Shown here piece by piece: positions 6,709 to 14,157 of a stretch of DNA of 58,737 nt. This DNA is from Erysipelotrichaceae bacterium (GTDB lineage: Bacteria > Bacillota_I > Bacilli_A > Erysipelotrichales > Erysipelotrichaceae): the NCBI GenBank assembly GCA_015058875.1, contig SVBN01000008.1, positions 1-58,737 of the forward strand. Direction: 5' to 3'. Every line of letters starts with the position of its first letter. The first letter of the stretch is position 1. The notes beneath the pieces are model-generated. The model did not search any database, was not told the origin of the DNA, and was given only the letters and a program-made list of their open reading frames with translations. Made by a program: the position numbers and the translations under genes.

Positions 6709-8700
6709 TCAGATCCTGTTGGCAATCTGCCATCCTTCCAGAATGGCGTCACCGATATTTCTCTTTTCATTGCAGCGCAGTGCCATTGTGCAGTCGCCGA
6801 TCTTATATACTTCATTGACTTTGCCGAGCAGTTCATCGTAGATCTTCGGTGCACCCGTATAGCCGCGGCACACCAGCACTGTATCGCATTCCAGGAATTC
6901 TTCCTGCTTTGTCCTGAGATCTCTCAGTGCAATGCCGTTTTCGCTGAATGAAGCGATGTCTTTGCCGAGCTTGTAGGATATGCCTTTCTGTGCATTCAGG
7001 ATCATCAGTCTCTGCTGCTGCGGAGATGAATTGTCATTTCCGATTTCCATGACTCCCATCATTCCGCCGCCTCTTCTCGATGTGACAGTCACTTTCTTTC
7101 CGGCTCTCAGCAGCGACTGGGCGACTTCCAGATTCATGAAGCATCCGCCGCAGATCACAACCTTCTCCCCGACTTCGATTTCTTCGGGAGACTGACAGTA
7201 TTCATGGATGCTGTGCACATTCGGCAGATCCATTCCCTGTATCTTTGCGATCACGGGAACGGCGCCGGTCGCCACGATCACCGCATCGTAATTTCCGGCA
7301 AGAACCTTTTCCGCATCCGCTTCTTCTTCGATGACGGTAATGCCGGGTTTCTTCATCTGGGCAGCATAGTAATCAATCAGGATCTGAATGTCACCCTTCA
7401 GTTCATGGTCGAAGCATGCCTCGTGCATTGTTCCGCCGAGCTTTCTCTTTTCATACAGCGTAACGGTATGACCGCGCTTTGCCGCAAGTCTTGCGGCTTC
7501 CATGCCGGCAGGACCGCCGCCGATGATGCAGATGTTCTTCTTTGTTTCCGCCGGTTCCACCTTTCGGAAATTGGATGTATTGCATAACGGATTGACCGAG
7601 CATCTCAGACCGATCGCAGCATTAAAGCCTTCGATTGTACCGACGCAGCCCATCGTACAGCGGATACACGGGGTAATGTCTTCCGGATGTCCTGCTTTCA
7701 GTTTCTTAGCCCATGCCGGATCGGCCAGAGACGGTCTGCCCAGTCCGATAAAATCGGCCCAGCCTTCTTCCAGAACATGTTCCGCCAGTTCCGGAGTCGT
7801 AAATCCGCCGTCCAGGATAATCGGAATCCGGATGCCGGCTTCCTTCATCGCCCTGGCAGTCGGGATGTAGTCACCGCGCTGATCATACTGCGCGTTGATG
7901 ACTCTGACGTTGTTGGAATCGCCGCCCACCAGATGCAGGGCGACAATACCGGTTTTTTCCAGTGCCTTTGCATGGATGATTCCCTCTTCCAGAGAGATAT
8001 CCTTCGGGTCGAACGAATCGCCGCAGATTCTTCCGATGATCGGAAAAGTTCTGCCGCATCGCTTCTGACACGCCTCGATGATTTCCACCATGAAGCGGAT
8101 TCTGTTTTCCGGACTTCCGCCGTATTTATCCGTGCGGTGATTGTACTGCGGAGAGCAGAACATATTGATCAGATGCCCGATCGCGCCGTGGATTTCGATG
8201 CCGTCAAAGCCGGCCATCTTCGCTCTCCAGGCAGCCTGGGCAAAATCATCGATGATCTGATTGATTTCCGCAATGGTCAGGCCGCGGATCGGGAACGGAC
8301 GGATGCCGCCCTGCATTTCAAACATTGTGGATGGACCCAGGGATTCCTTCTTATCCGCAAGAGAAAGCTGATGTCCGATATGACACAGCTGCAGGATCGC
8401 TTTTACGCCCTGGTCATGAATCGCCGAGGCAAGTCTTGCCATGCCGGTAATCTGTCCGTTTTCGTACAGACACATGACATTGTCTTCACCGCGGGAAAGA
8501 TTGTCATCGGTTGCGGTGCATTCCACAATGATCATGCCCATGCCGCCTTTGGCCTGGGAGGAATAGAATGCAAGCGCGTTGTCGGTAATGTAGCCGTTGG
8601 AGTCACAGTTCAGAGAACCCATCGGCGCCATGATAATTCTGTTGTCCAGCCGGATGGATCCCATTCTTGCCTGTTCCAGCAGTTTCGGAAACTGTCCCAT
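6709..8700 (-). CDS. NADH:flavin oxidoreductase of the BaiCD/BaiH and 2,4-dienoyl-CoA reductase type
   Basis: A 663-residue enzyme with the full three-part layout. The old-yellow-enzyme barrel (residues 1-340) has IIMAPMG and GFDGIEIHGAIGHL with the active-site histidine, plus YGGSPENRIRF. A 4Fe-4S site follows (CIRCTMGCVG with a further Cys in LRCSVNP, about 345-370). An FAD/NAD(P) region holds IIGGGPAGMEAA and VVICGGCFMNLEVA. This family reduces enoate or dienoyl C=C bonds using FMN, FAD and an Fe-S cluster; BaiCD and BaiH act on bile-acid CoA intermediates. GGAGAAC ribosome site at 8700. It is the third gene of a four-gene unit. Substrate uncertain. Confidence 0.88.
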   Translation of the reverse strand: MGQFPKLLEQARMGSIRLDNRIIMAPMGSLNCDSNGYITDNALAFYSSQAKGGMGMIIVECTATDDNLSRGEDNVMCLYENGQITGMARLASAIHDQGVKAILQLCHIGHQLSLADKKESLGPSTMFEMQGGIRPFPIRGLTIAEINQIIDDFAQAAWRAKMAGFDGIEIHGAIGHLINMFCSPQYNHRTDKYGGSPENRIRFMVEIIEACQKRCGRTFPIIGRICGDSFDPKDISLEEGIIHAKALEKTGIVALHLVGGDSNNVRVINAQYDQRGDYIPTARAMKEAGIRIPIILDGGFTTPELAEHVLEEGWADFIGLGRPSLADPAWAKKLKAGHPEDITPCIRCTMGCVGTIEGFNAAIGLRCSVNPLCNTSNFRKVEPAETKKNICIIGGGPAGMEAARLAAKRGHTVTLYEKRKLGGTMHEACFDHELKGDIQILIDYYAAQMKKPGITVIEEEADAEKVLAGNYDAVIVATGAVPVIAKIQGMDLPNVHSIHEYCQSPEEIEVGEKVVICGGCFMNLEVAQSLLRAGKKVTVTSRRGGGMMGVMEIGNDNSSPQQQRLMILNAQKGISYKLGKDIASFSENGIALRDLRTKQEEFLECDTVLVCRGYTGAPKIYDELLGKVNEVYKIGDCTMALRCNEKRNIGDAILEGWQIANRI

Positions 8701-8712
8701 AATTGTTCTCCT

Positions 8713-9444
8713 TCAAATCTCAAAGCTGATCATCTTCAGCTTTTTTCCAAACTGATGCAGTCTCAGCGTACCTTCTCTGTTTTCTTCCGGATTCCCGTCA
8801 AAACTGAGGTTCACTTCGGTTTCACAGCTCATTTCCACACCGTCTTCCATCGGTATGACCAGACTGTGCTTCATACCCCGGTACGGCAGAACCGGTGTTA
8901 TCTCCATCACTTCCATTCCGTTCTGCAGCACTGCCCCGCCGGCGGAATGATTGATGCCGGTGGAACCGATTGTCGTGGACAGGATGATCCCGGAAGAAAC
9001 CGTGCTGTATATGATGCGTCCGTTCTTTCTGACCACCAGGAAACCGGCCACTCCGCCCTTCAGCATGGCAACCGCATCGTTGATCACCGGCATCACGCCG
9101 TCGCATGTCAGCAGGGCGCAATGTTCCAGACTGTAATCGTCATGGATCAGCCGGTCCAGTTTTTCCTGTATCTCATCCGCCTGAATCCGTGAATAATAAC
9201 CGACGCTTCCGGCATTGATGCCGGCAATCGGGATATCCAGTTTCAATGCGGTATGTGCGCTTTTCAGCATCGTGCCGTCACCGCCGATAAACAGCAGCAC
9301 ATCAAACGTTTCCTGCGCCGGATGAATCCCGTCCGTGCATACGGTATACCGGCAGCCGCGCCGGTCCAGATGCGCGCATGCCTGATCCAGCAGCTCCGCT
9401 GTTTTCTCACGGGTCATATTCGGTATGATCAGAAAGTTCTTCAT
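8713..9444 (-). CDS. NAD kinase-like protein, diverged paralogue
   Basis: A 243-residue member of the PpnK/NAD kinase fold. The signature GGDGTML is intact (residues about 54-60), followed by INAGSVGYYS where NAD kinases have INTGhLGFL. The region STTIGSTGINHSAGGAV replaces the usual STPTGSTAYSLSAGGP. The NE diphosphate-binding pair is ND here. The fold and ATP-binding motif suggest it still phosphorylates NAD or a related diphosphate, but several ligand residues differ, so specificity is open. It starts 5 bp after the GltD-like gene and ends 12 bp before the enoate reductase, so it probably supplies NADP(H) to these enzymes. It is likely not the housekeeping NAD kinase. Confidence 0.75.
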   Translation of the reverse strand: MKNFLIIPNMTREKTAELLDQACAHLDRRGCRYTVCTDGIHPAQETFDVLLFIGGDGTMLKSAHTALKLDIPIAGINAGSVGYYSRIQADEIQEKLDRLIHDDYSLEHCALLTCDGVMPVINDAVAMLKGGVAGFLVVRKNGRIIYSTVSSGIILSTTIGSTGINHSAGGAVLQNGMEVMEITPVLPYRGMKHSLVIPMEDGVEMSCETEVNLSFDGNPEENREGTLRLHQFGKKLKMISFEI

Positions 9445-9449
9445 TTCGC

Positions 9450-10820
9450 TTATATCTCTTTCTTCTGCCGTTGATTCTCAATGTCCTTTGCGGCGGTGAT
9501 TCCGGCTTTCATTGCCTTCACAACCGTGGAAGCACCGCTCTCACAGTCGCCTCCCGCCCAGACAATGTCATAACTGGTGTGATAGTTCTCATCGACTTTA
9601 AAGCAGCCCCATTTATCCGCTTCCAGCCCTTCGTTTGCTTCGGCAATTTCCGGATCATTGGAGAAACCGAGCGCCAGAACAACCGTATCCACATCTATCG
9701 TGATGCGCTCATCGGTCTGAACCGGTCTTCTTCTGCCGGAAGCATCCGGCTCTCCCAGTGTCATGATCGCGCATACCGCCTGTCTGACATGACCGTTTTC
9801 GCCGATGAATTCCACCGGATTGACCAATGTATGGAACTGCACGCCTTCCGCTTTTGCGTCATTCAGTTCGGCTGTGCACGCCGGCATTTCCTGCTCGCTC
9901 CGGCGGTAAACAATATGCACTTCTTCGCTCTGCGGAAGTCTGACGGCATCCCTTGCGGCATCCATCGCGACATTTCCGCCGCCGACCACAAGCACCTTTT
10001 TCCCGCTGCCTTCAAAATGCCGTCTGCCGTCTTCCTTTACGGGTGAGAGATTGATTGCCGACAGATAGACCGGCGCCGGGTATACGCCTTCGAGGTCCTC
10101 GCCGGGAATTCTCATCACATTGGACACCGTCGCTCCGGTTCCGAGGAATACCGCGTCATAGTCTTTTCTCAGCTGGTCAAGCGATACGGCTTTGGTATTG
10201 TATTGAATCCTGACGCCGAGGCTTTCCAGCAGCTTCTGCTTTGCCTCAATGGTTTTCCTTGCCAGGCGGTAGGATGGGATTCCCCAGGCAAGCACGCCGC
10301 CGAAGAAGTCTTCCTTTTCCAGAATCGTGACTTCCCACCCTTTCCCTGCCAGCACTTCCGCGCATGCCATCGATGCAGATCCTGCCCCGATGCATACGGC
10401 TTTCTTTCCGTTGGGCTGCGGCCTTTCACATACCGTCAGTCCGTTTTCTTCCGCCCATTCCGCAACGAACCGCTCCACACTGCCGATTGCAAGAGGCTCG
10501 CCTTTGATACCGCTGATACAGGATCCTTCGCACTGATCCTCATGCGGACATACGGTACCGCAGATTGCCGGGAATACCGTATTATCGCTGAGCACTGCAT
10601 ATGCTTTCGCAAAGTCCCTGCTTTCCACGGCCTTCATCACTTCCGGGATCCGGTTATGAATCGGACATCCTTCAGAGCATCTCGGCTTCGGGCATTTAAA
10701 GCAGCGTGACGCCTCACTGACAGCTTCTTCTTCCGTGTAAACCGAAAGGAACGGTTCAAAATTGTTTTTCCTGATTTCAGCCGGCACTTCCGCCGGTCTG
10801 ATTCTTCCCTTGCGCTCCAT
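9450..10820 (-). CDS. GltD/NfnB-like NAD(P)H flavin oxidoreductase
   Basis: A 456-residue glutamate-synthase small-chain-like protein. The N-terminal Fe-S domain has CFKCPKPRCSEGCPIH and CGTVCPHEDQCEGSC (two cysteine sets for 4Fe-4S clusters). The FAD site, normally GAGPAGL, reads GAGSASMACAEVL. The second nucleotide site is VVGGGNVAMDAARDAVR, and the C-terminal FAD motif is IVWAGGDCESGASTVV. No large glutamate synthase subunit is nearby, so it probably passes electrons between NAD(P)H and the flavoenzyme or a ferredoxin. It is the first gene of the four-gene unit, with CAGGAG before ATG 10820. Confidence 0.82.
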   Translation of the reverse strand: MERKGRIRPAEVPAEIRKNNFEPFLSVYTEEEAVSEASRCFKCPKPRCSEGCPIHNRIPEVMKAVESRDFAKAYAVLSDNTVFPAICGTVCPHEDQCEGSCISGIKGEPLAIGSVERFVAEWAEENGLTVCERPQPNGKKAVCIGAGSASMACAEVLAGKGWEVTILEKEDFFGGVLAWGIPSYRLARKTIEAKQKLLESLGVRIQYNTKAVSLDQLRKDYDAVFLGTGATVSNVMRIPGEDLEGVYPAPVYLSAINLSPVKEDGRRHFEGSGKKVLVVGGGNVAMDAARDAVRLPQSEEVHIVYRRSEQEMPACTAELNDAKAEGVQFHTLVNPVEFIGENGHVRQAVCAIMTLGEPDASGRRRPVQTDERITIDVDTVVLALGFSNDPEIAEANEGLEADKWGCFKVDENYHTSYDIVWAGGDCESGASTVVKAMKAGITAAKDIENQRQKKEI

Positions 10821-10856
10821 ATAACTCCTGATTATGTTCTGCTTTTACGCATAACG

Positions 10857-10888
10857 AAAACCCCATCTGAATGATCCATGCCATGGGG
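10857..10888 (-). terminator. Hairpin with U-tail upstream of the GltD-like gene
   Basis: CCCCAT (10861-10866) pairs with ATGGGG (10883-10888); the minus strand continues TTTTCG. It lies 37 bp before the GltD-like start, so it is either a second terminator for the upstream SDR unit or an attenuator. A separate small GTGCAT/ATGCAC hairpin sits at 10898-10914. Confidence 0.4.
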
Positions 10889-10938
10889 AATCCGGATGTG
10901 CATTTTTCATGCACAATGTGAAAATGTTATCTTTGAAA

Positions 10939-10969
10939 ATCAGGGCTGAAGCTCAGCTCCGGCCCTGAT
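10939..10969 (-). terminator. Terminator after the SDR gene
   Basis: ATCAGGGC (10939-10946) pairs with GCCCTGAT (10962-10969); the minus strand continues TTTTC. It separates the MFS/SDR unit from the GltD-like unit. Confidence 0.55.
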
Positions 10970-10984
10970 CTGAACTGATTGTAA

Positions 10985-11974
10985 TTATCTGCCCCAGCCG
11001 TAAGCCTTGCCCGGTGCTTTGTAGTCGGGTCCGAGCATTTCTTCTTTGACTGCTTTTCTGAGGTCTTCTACTTCCCAGAGCGGTCCCTTATCCCCGTTGG
11101 TAATCATCTTTCCGAGTTCCGGCTGTGAATAAGCCTGGAATCTTCCGGAAGACTTGATGGAGAATACGGAGCCGTTGATATAGTCGTCCAGGCAGAGTAC
11201 GGCAATGAACGGTGCCAGGTTGACCGGATCGCCGTGGTCAGCTTCAACAACCGCCAGAATCTTCGGATCCGGAGCATGACCGGCTGCGGTGATCTGTCTG
11301 ATCAGCGCATTGTATTCGACGGCATGTGCCGGGGATTCACCCTGCGGGCATACGCAGTTGACGGTAATGCCGAACTGATCCAGTTCCTTGGCGGCAGCCC
11401 ATGTCAGACCGACCATCGCTGCGGTGGATGCGCTGTAGCCGTCATTGTTTGCAAGTCCTACCCAGGCATCGCTGGATACGTTGATGATGCGGCCGTAGCC
11501 CTGTTCCTTCATGTACGGAAGCGCATAGTGCATCAGGGCAACCGCGCCGTGGTTTCTGCTGTCCATGAACAGGCGGAAATTCTTTTCGTCCATGGTTGCG
11601 ATATCACCGGTACCCATGCCAGCGGCGTTATTGACGATGATATCGATTCTTCCCCATTTCTCAATGGCTGTCTGAACCATGCGTTCCGCTGTCGGCCAGT
11701 CGGAGCAGTCACCGAAGAACGGAATCGCTTCATTGCCCTCAGCGGTAATTGTATCTGCGGCAACCTGAGCATCGCCCTTCAGACGGCAGAATTCATTCCA
11801 GTCTTCTTCCGGCATGTCTTCCTTGTGATACTGCTGTGCGCTCTGTCCGTTCGGTTTACGGTTGTTGGTGATCACTTTCGCGCCCATTCTGGCAAGTCCG
11901 ATGGCAATTCCCTTGCCGATGCCCTGACCTGAACCAGTTACGATTGCGACTTTTCCTTCCAAGCACTTTTCCAT
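10985..11974 (-). CDS. SDR-family protein with the catalytic lysine replaced
   Basis: A 329-residue short-chain dehydrogenase-like protein. TGSGQGIGKG (about 13-22) is the cofactor loop, NNAAG and the serine in INVSSDAWVG are normal. The YxxxK motif reads YSAST: the usual catalytic lysine is threonine (codon ACC). The C-terminal 60 residues extend beyond a typical SDR. Without the lysine, standard alcohol oxidation should be impaired, so it may do different chemistry or bind without turnover. The start is ATG 11974 with AAAGGAGG; a longer frame has no ribosome site. A cre-like site and an extended -10 precede it, so it has its own carbon-controlled promoter. Confidence 0.8.
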   Translation of the reverse strand: MEKCLEGKVAIVTGSGQGIGKGIAIGLARMGAKVITNNRKPNGQSAQQYHKEDMPEEDWNEFCRLKGDAQVAADTITAEGNEAIPFFGDCSDWPTAERMVQTAIEKWGRIDIIVNNAAGMGTGDIATMDEKNFRLFMDSRNHGAVALMHYALPYMKEQGYGRIINVSSDAWVGLANNDGYSASTAAMVGLTWAAAKELDQFGITVNCVCPQGESPAHAVEYNALIRQITAAGHAPDPKILAVVEADHGDPVNLAPFIAVLCLDDYINGSVFSIKSSGRFQAYSQPELGKMITNGDKGPLWEVEDLRKAVKEEMLGPDYKAPGKAYGWGR

Positions 11975-12020
11975 TATATTTCCTCCTTTTTGCTTTGATC
12001 TGACTTTAATATATCCCATT

Positions 12021-12035
12021 TGTAATCGCTTTCAT
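12021..12035 (-). promoter_or_regulatory. Catabolite-responsive (cre) site
   Basis: The minus strand reads ATGAAAGCGATTACA, matching all fixed positions of the CcpA consensus WTGNAANCGNWNNCW. It lies just downstream of the probable -10 of the SDR gene, where a CcpA complex would block transcription. Confidence 0.6.
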
Positions 12036-12050
12036 TTAATATTTCTGCAG

Positions 12051-12059
12051 ATTATAGCA
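12051..12059 (-). promoter_or_regulatory. Extended -10 promoter of the SDR gene
   Basis: On the minus strand TGCTATAAT is a TGn extended -10 with a consensus TATAAT. No clear -35 is visible, which is tolerated for this promoter class. Confidence 0.5.
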
Positions 12060-12062
12060 CGA

Positions 12063-13535
12063 TTATGCTGTCTTCTTTTCCTGATACTGACGCTCGGCAG
12101 CTTCGATTTCTTCCGCTGTAAAGCGGAAGCCCTTCAGGGCGACAAGCAGGCCGATGCAGGCAAATACAAATCCGGTCGCAAACGCTCTGGTGAAGTCTCC
12201 GCTCGACCCGAGCACCACGCCGACAACCGCTGAGAAGATGACCGATCCGCCGGTATTTCCGAAATTATAGAGTGCCGATCCGGTCGCAATATCCTCTCTC
12301 GGCATGTTGGACTGCCAGTATGCGGAATACAGTCCCTGGGCAACGCTGGAGGTAAATCCGCCGATCGCTGTCGCCAGATAAATCAGCAGCATTCCTGCCG
12401 GAACTGTTCCGTTTGCCAGCAGCACCAGATCGCCGCCGGCAGCGGTGCCTGTAAACTTCAGACAGTACAGCAGACCGGTCGCGATCATTGCGGTCACCAT
12501 GGACATGATGCCGAAGGGACGGAAGCGGACTGCGAACTTCTGTCCGACGTATCCGCCCAGGAAGAGCCCGAGCACAAATGTGACAAGTCCCTGTGCCAGC
12601 GTCCCGGTTCCGGTGAAAAAGGTCGATGCCGGAAGTCCCTGGAAGTTGGTGCGGATCCACATTGCACAGTATGATGCGGAGCAGGTGGAATAGGCGCTGG
12701 CAACCGCCGCACAGATAAATGCGTAGGTCAGACGCTCATTCCGGAACATTTTCAGCGGTACTGCCGGATTGGCAATGCTGAGTTCCCTGCGGATCATAAT
12801 GAAGATGCATACAGCTGCCGATGCTGCCAGGATCAGGCAGGGAACACTGCCCCAGGCAAACATCTTTCCGGAAAGATTCAGGCAGAATACCAGACATGCT
12901 ATTCCGAAAACCGTTAAGAGCAGGCCGGCAAAATCATATCCCTTTGCGGCATCTTTATTCTTTTTGTTCGGGCAGTCCTTCATGACAAGCAGAAGTCCGA
13001 TTGCGACCAGCGGCAGATTCAGAATCAGCGCCAGTTTGGAATAGATACTGCCCATCGCATAGACCATACTGACAATCAGCGGCCCGCACATGGAACCGAG
13101 CGCGTTCGCTACGGCGATATAGCCGAAAAACTTCGGAAGCTCCGGCCTTTCCACTGCCAGCGGCATCAGGACATAAGCCGCGGAAATATAGAATCCGCCG
13201 CCGATGGACTGGATCAGCTGCCCGAGGGCATAGACCGGCCAACCCGGAGCGATCATCATAATGATTCTTCCGATCAGTTGGATGCATACACCCATCAGGA
13301 TTGTCGTTCTCTGACCGAGAATCGCTGTCAGCTTGCCAAGTACGGGCAGCACCAGCATCATGCCCATCGTCCCCAATGATGAGATCAGGACATAAAACTG
13401 AGTGGCACCGAGTTTTGTCAGGTCACCGGAAACGCAGATGGCACTGCCGTAATTGGCAAACTGCATTCCGACGCAGATGAACAGAACCCCGATAATAAAG
13501 GGCCAGTTGCGTTGTTTCTTCACGCTCTGTGACAT
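12063..13535 (-). CDS. MFS transporter, 14-TM DHA2-like (BaiG-type layout)
   Basis: A 490-residue major facilitator protein with about 14 hydrophobic segments, as in the DHA2 and BaiG groups. The TM2-3 loop holds GKLTAILGQRTT, and TM4-5 contains YIAVANALGSMCGPLIVS, a form of the antiporter motif C. The C-terminus is charged and cytoplasmic. GGAG precedes ATG 13535, with a promoter at 13600-13628. It is first in the minus-strand block whose next members are the lysine-less SDR and the redox genes, so it may import or export their substrate. BaiG imports bile acids in bile-acid-dehydroxylating clostridia; similarity here is of layout and context only. Confidence 0.85.
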   Translation of the reverse strand: MSQSVKKQRNWPFIIGVLFICVGMQFANYGSAICVSGDLTKLGATQFYVLISSLGTMGMMLVLPVLGKLTAILGQRTTILMGVCIQLIGRIIMMIAPGWPVYALGQLIQSIGGGFYISAAYVLMPLAVERPELPKFFGYIAVANALGSMCGPLIVSMVYAMGSIYSKLALILNLPLVAIGLLLVMKDCPNKKNKDAAKGYDFAGLLLTVFGIACLVFCLNLSGKMFAWGSVPCLILAASAAVCIFIMIRRELSIANPAVPLKMFRNERLTYAFICAAVASAYSTCSASYCAMWIRTNFQGLPASTFFTGTGTLAQGLVTFVLGLFLGGYVGQKFAVRFRPFGIMSMVTAMIATGLLYCLKFTGTAAGGDLVLLANGTVPAGMLLIYLATAIGGFTSSVAQGLYSAYWQSNMPREDIATGSALYNFGNTGGSVIFSAVVGVVLGSSGDFTRAFATGFVFACIGLLVALKGFRFTAEEIEAAERQYQEKKTA

Positions 13536-13599
13536 ACATGATCTCCTTCAGAAACACCTCTGTTATTATCTGCAGTCTAGAAAATGCATTCCGTCGGAA

Positions 13600-13628
13600 C
13601 TATAATGATTCTGCTGATTTTTGAACAA
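13600..13628 (-). promoter_or_regulatory. Promoter of the DHA2-type transporter gene
   Basis: On the minus strand TTGTTC (13623-13628) and TTATAG (13600-13605) are separated by 17 bases, 65 bp before the start codon. Confidence 0.5.
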
Positions 13629-13690
13629 TTACGCTTTTCTGAAATCGGAGATGCAACACCATGCACACAGTGCAAATTCCCGGGGGACTG

Positions 13691-13719
13691 TTCACATTTT
13701 TACTTGATTGCGTTATGAT
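13691..13719 (+). promoter_or_regulatory. Promoter of tRNA-Gly
   Basis: TTCACA (13691-13696) and TATGAT (13714-13719) are separated by 17 bases and end 11 bp before the tRNA. Confidence 0.6.
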
Positions 13720-13730
13720 ATATAAGCATT

Positions 13731-13801
13731 GCAGGCGTAATTCAATGGTAGAATGTCAGCTTCCCAAGCTGAATACGCGGGTCCGATTCCCGTCGCCTGC
13801 T
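13731..13801 (+). tRNA. tRNA-Gly(CCC)
   Basis: Cloverleaf: acceptor GCAGGCG/CGCCTGC, anticodon arm TCAGC-TTCCCAA-GCTGA (anticodon CCC), T arm GCGGG-TCCGATT-CCCGT, discriminator U. CCA is not encoded. A T-run follows at once as terminator. The tandem mobile elements begin 27 bp downstream, so this gene probably marks their attachment site. Confidence 0.93.
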
Positions 13802-13823
13802 CCTTTTTTATGCCATGGCTGCA

Positions 13824-13828
13824 CGAGA
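13824..13828. repeat. CGAGA pentamer, left junction of the island
   Basis: CGAGA immediately precedes the first TGTAAATG end. The same pentamer is at 24665-24669, 32186-32190 and 40685-40689, always exactly between element ends or between an end and the chromosome, as expected for a 5-bp target-site duplication. Confidence 0.75.
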
Positions 13829-13965
13829 TGTAAATGTACAAAACAACTTGGCCTATAACAAAATAAATTAGCGTATAAGGCTATTTCAATACAAAGCCAG
13901 GAATACAAAACAATTTGGCGTATAGCGAAAAGACTCTGAAGTGCATCGACAACTTGATTTTGCCC

Positions 13966-13989
13966 AAACAGCATTTATTGCTGTTTTTT
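13966..13989 (+). terminator. Terminator in the left end of element 1
   Basis: AACAGCA/TGCTGTT stem with a 5-nt loop and a T-run (13984-13989). It would stop outside transcription from entering the cargo. Same structure at 32326-32349. Confidence 0.65.
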
Positions 13990-14027
13990 ATTATTTTCAC
14001 GTAAAAAAGTATAACTACTTAACCTAG

Positions 14028-14058
14028 ATAAAAAGACTCACAATCGCTAAATTGTGAG
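14028..14058 (-). terminator. Second terminator in the left end of element 1
   Basis: CTCACAAT (14037-14044) pairs with ATTGTGAG (14051-14058); the minus strand continues with TCTTTTT. Same structure at 32388-32418. Confidence 0.6.
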
Positions 14059-14157
14059 CCTTATCCTAGCGTATGTGAGATCATATAACAATTTTACCGA
14101 GCCAACGCGCTTCATTATCTATTATTCTCATTAACGGCATTCGATATTGAGGACGTA

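Larger units (their letters stand above)
13829..14068. repeat. Left-end block of element 1 (240 bp)
   Basis: Nearly identical to 32191-32428 (left end of element 3), including two terminator hairpins. ACAAAAC-type sites stand at about 13837 and 13904, with weaker copies between. The match stops at TTATCCTA, after which each element has its own cargo. The remaining bases up to 14157 hold nothing I recognise. Confidence 0.8.

Noticed and set aside
9450-10820. Glutamate synthase small subunit (gltD)
   Set aside because: No large subunit gene lies nearby and the operon partners are redox enzymes of other pathways, so only the family name is used.
5324-13535. Complete bile-acid 7-dehydroxylation operon
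   Set aside because: No CoA ligase (BaiB), CoA transferase (BaiF) or dehydratase (BaiE) is present; only reductase, dehydrogenase and transporter types match.
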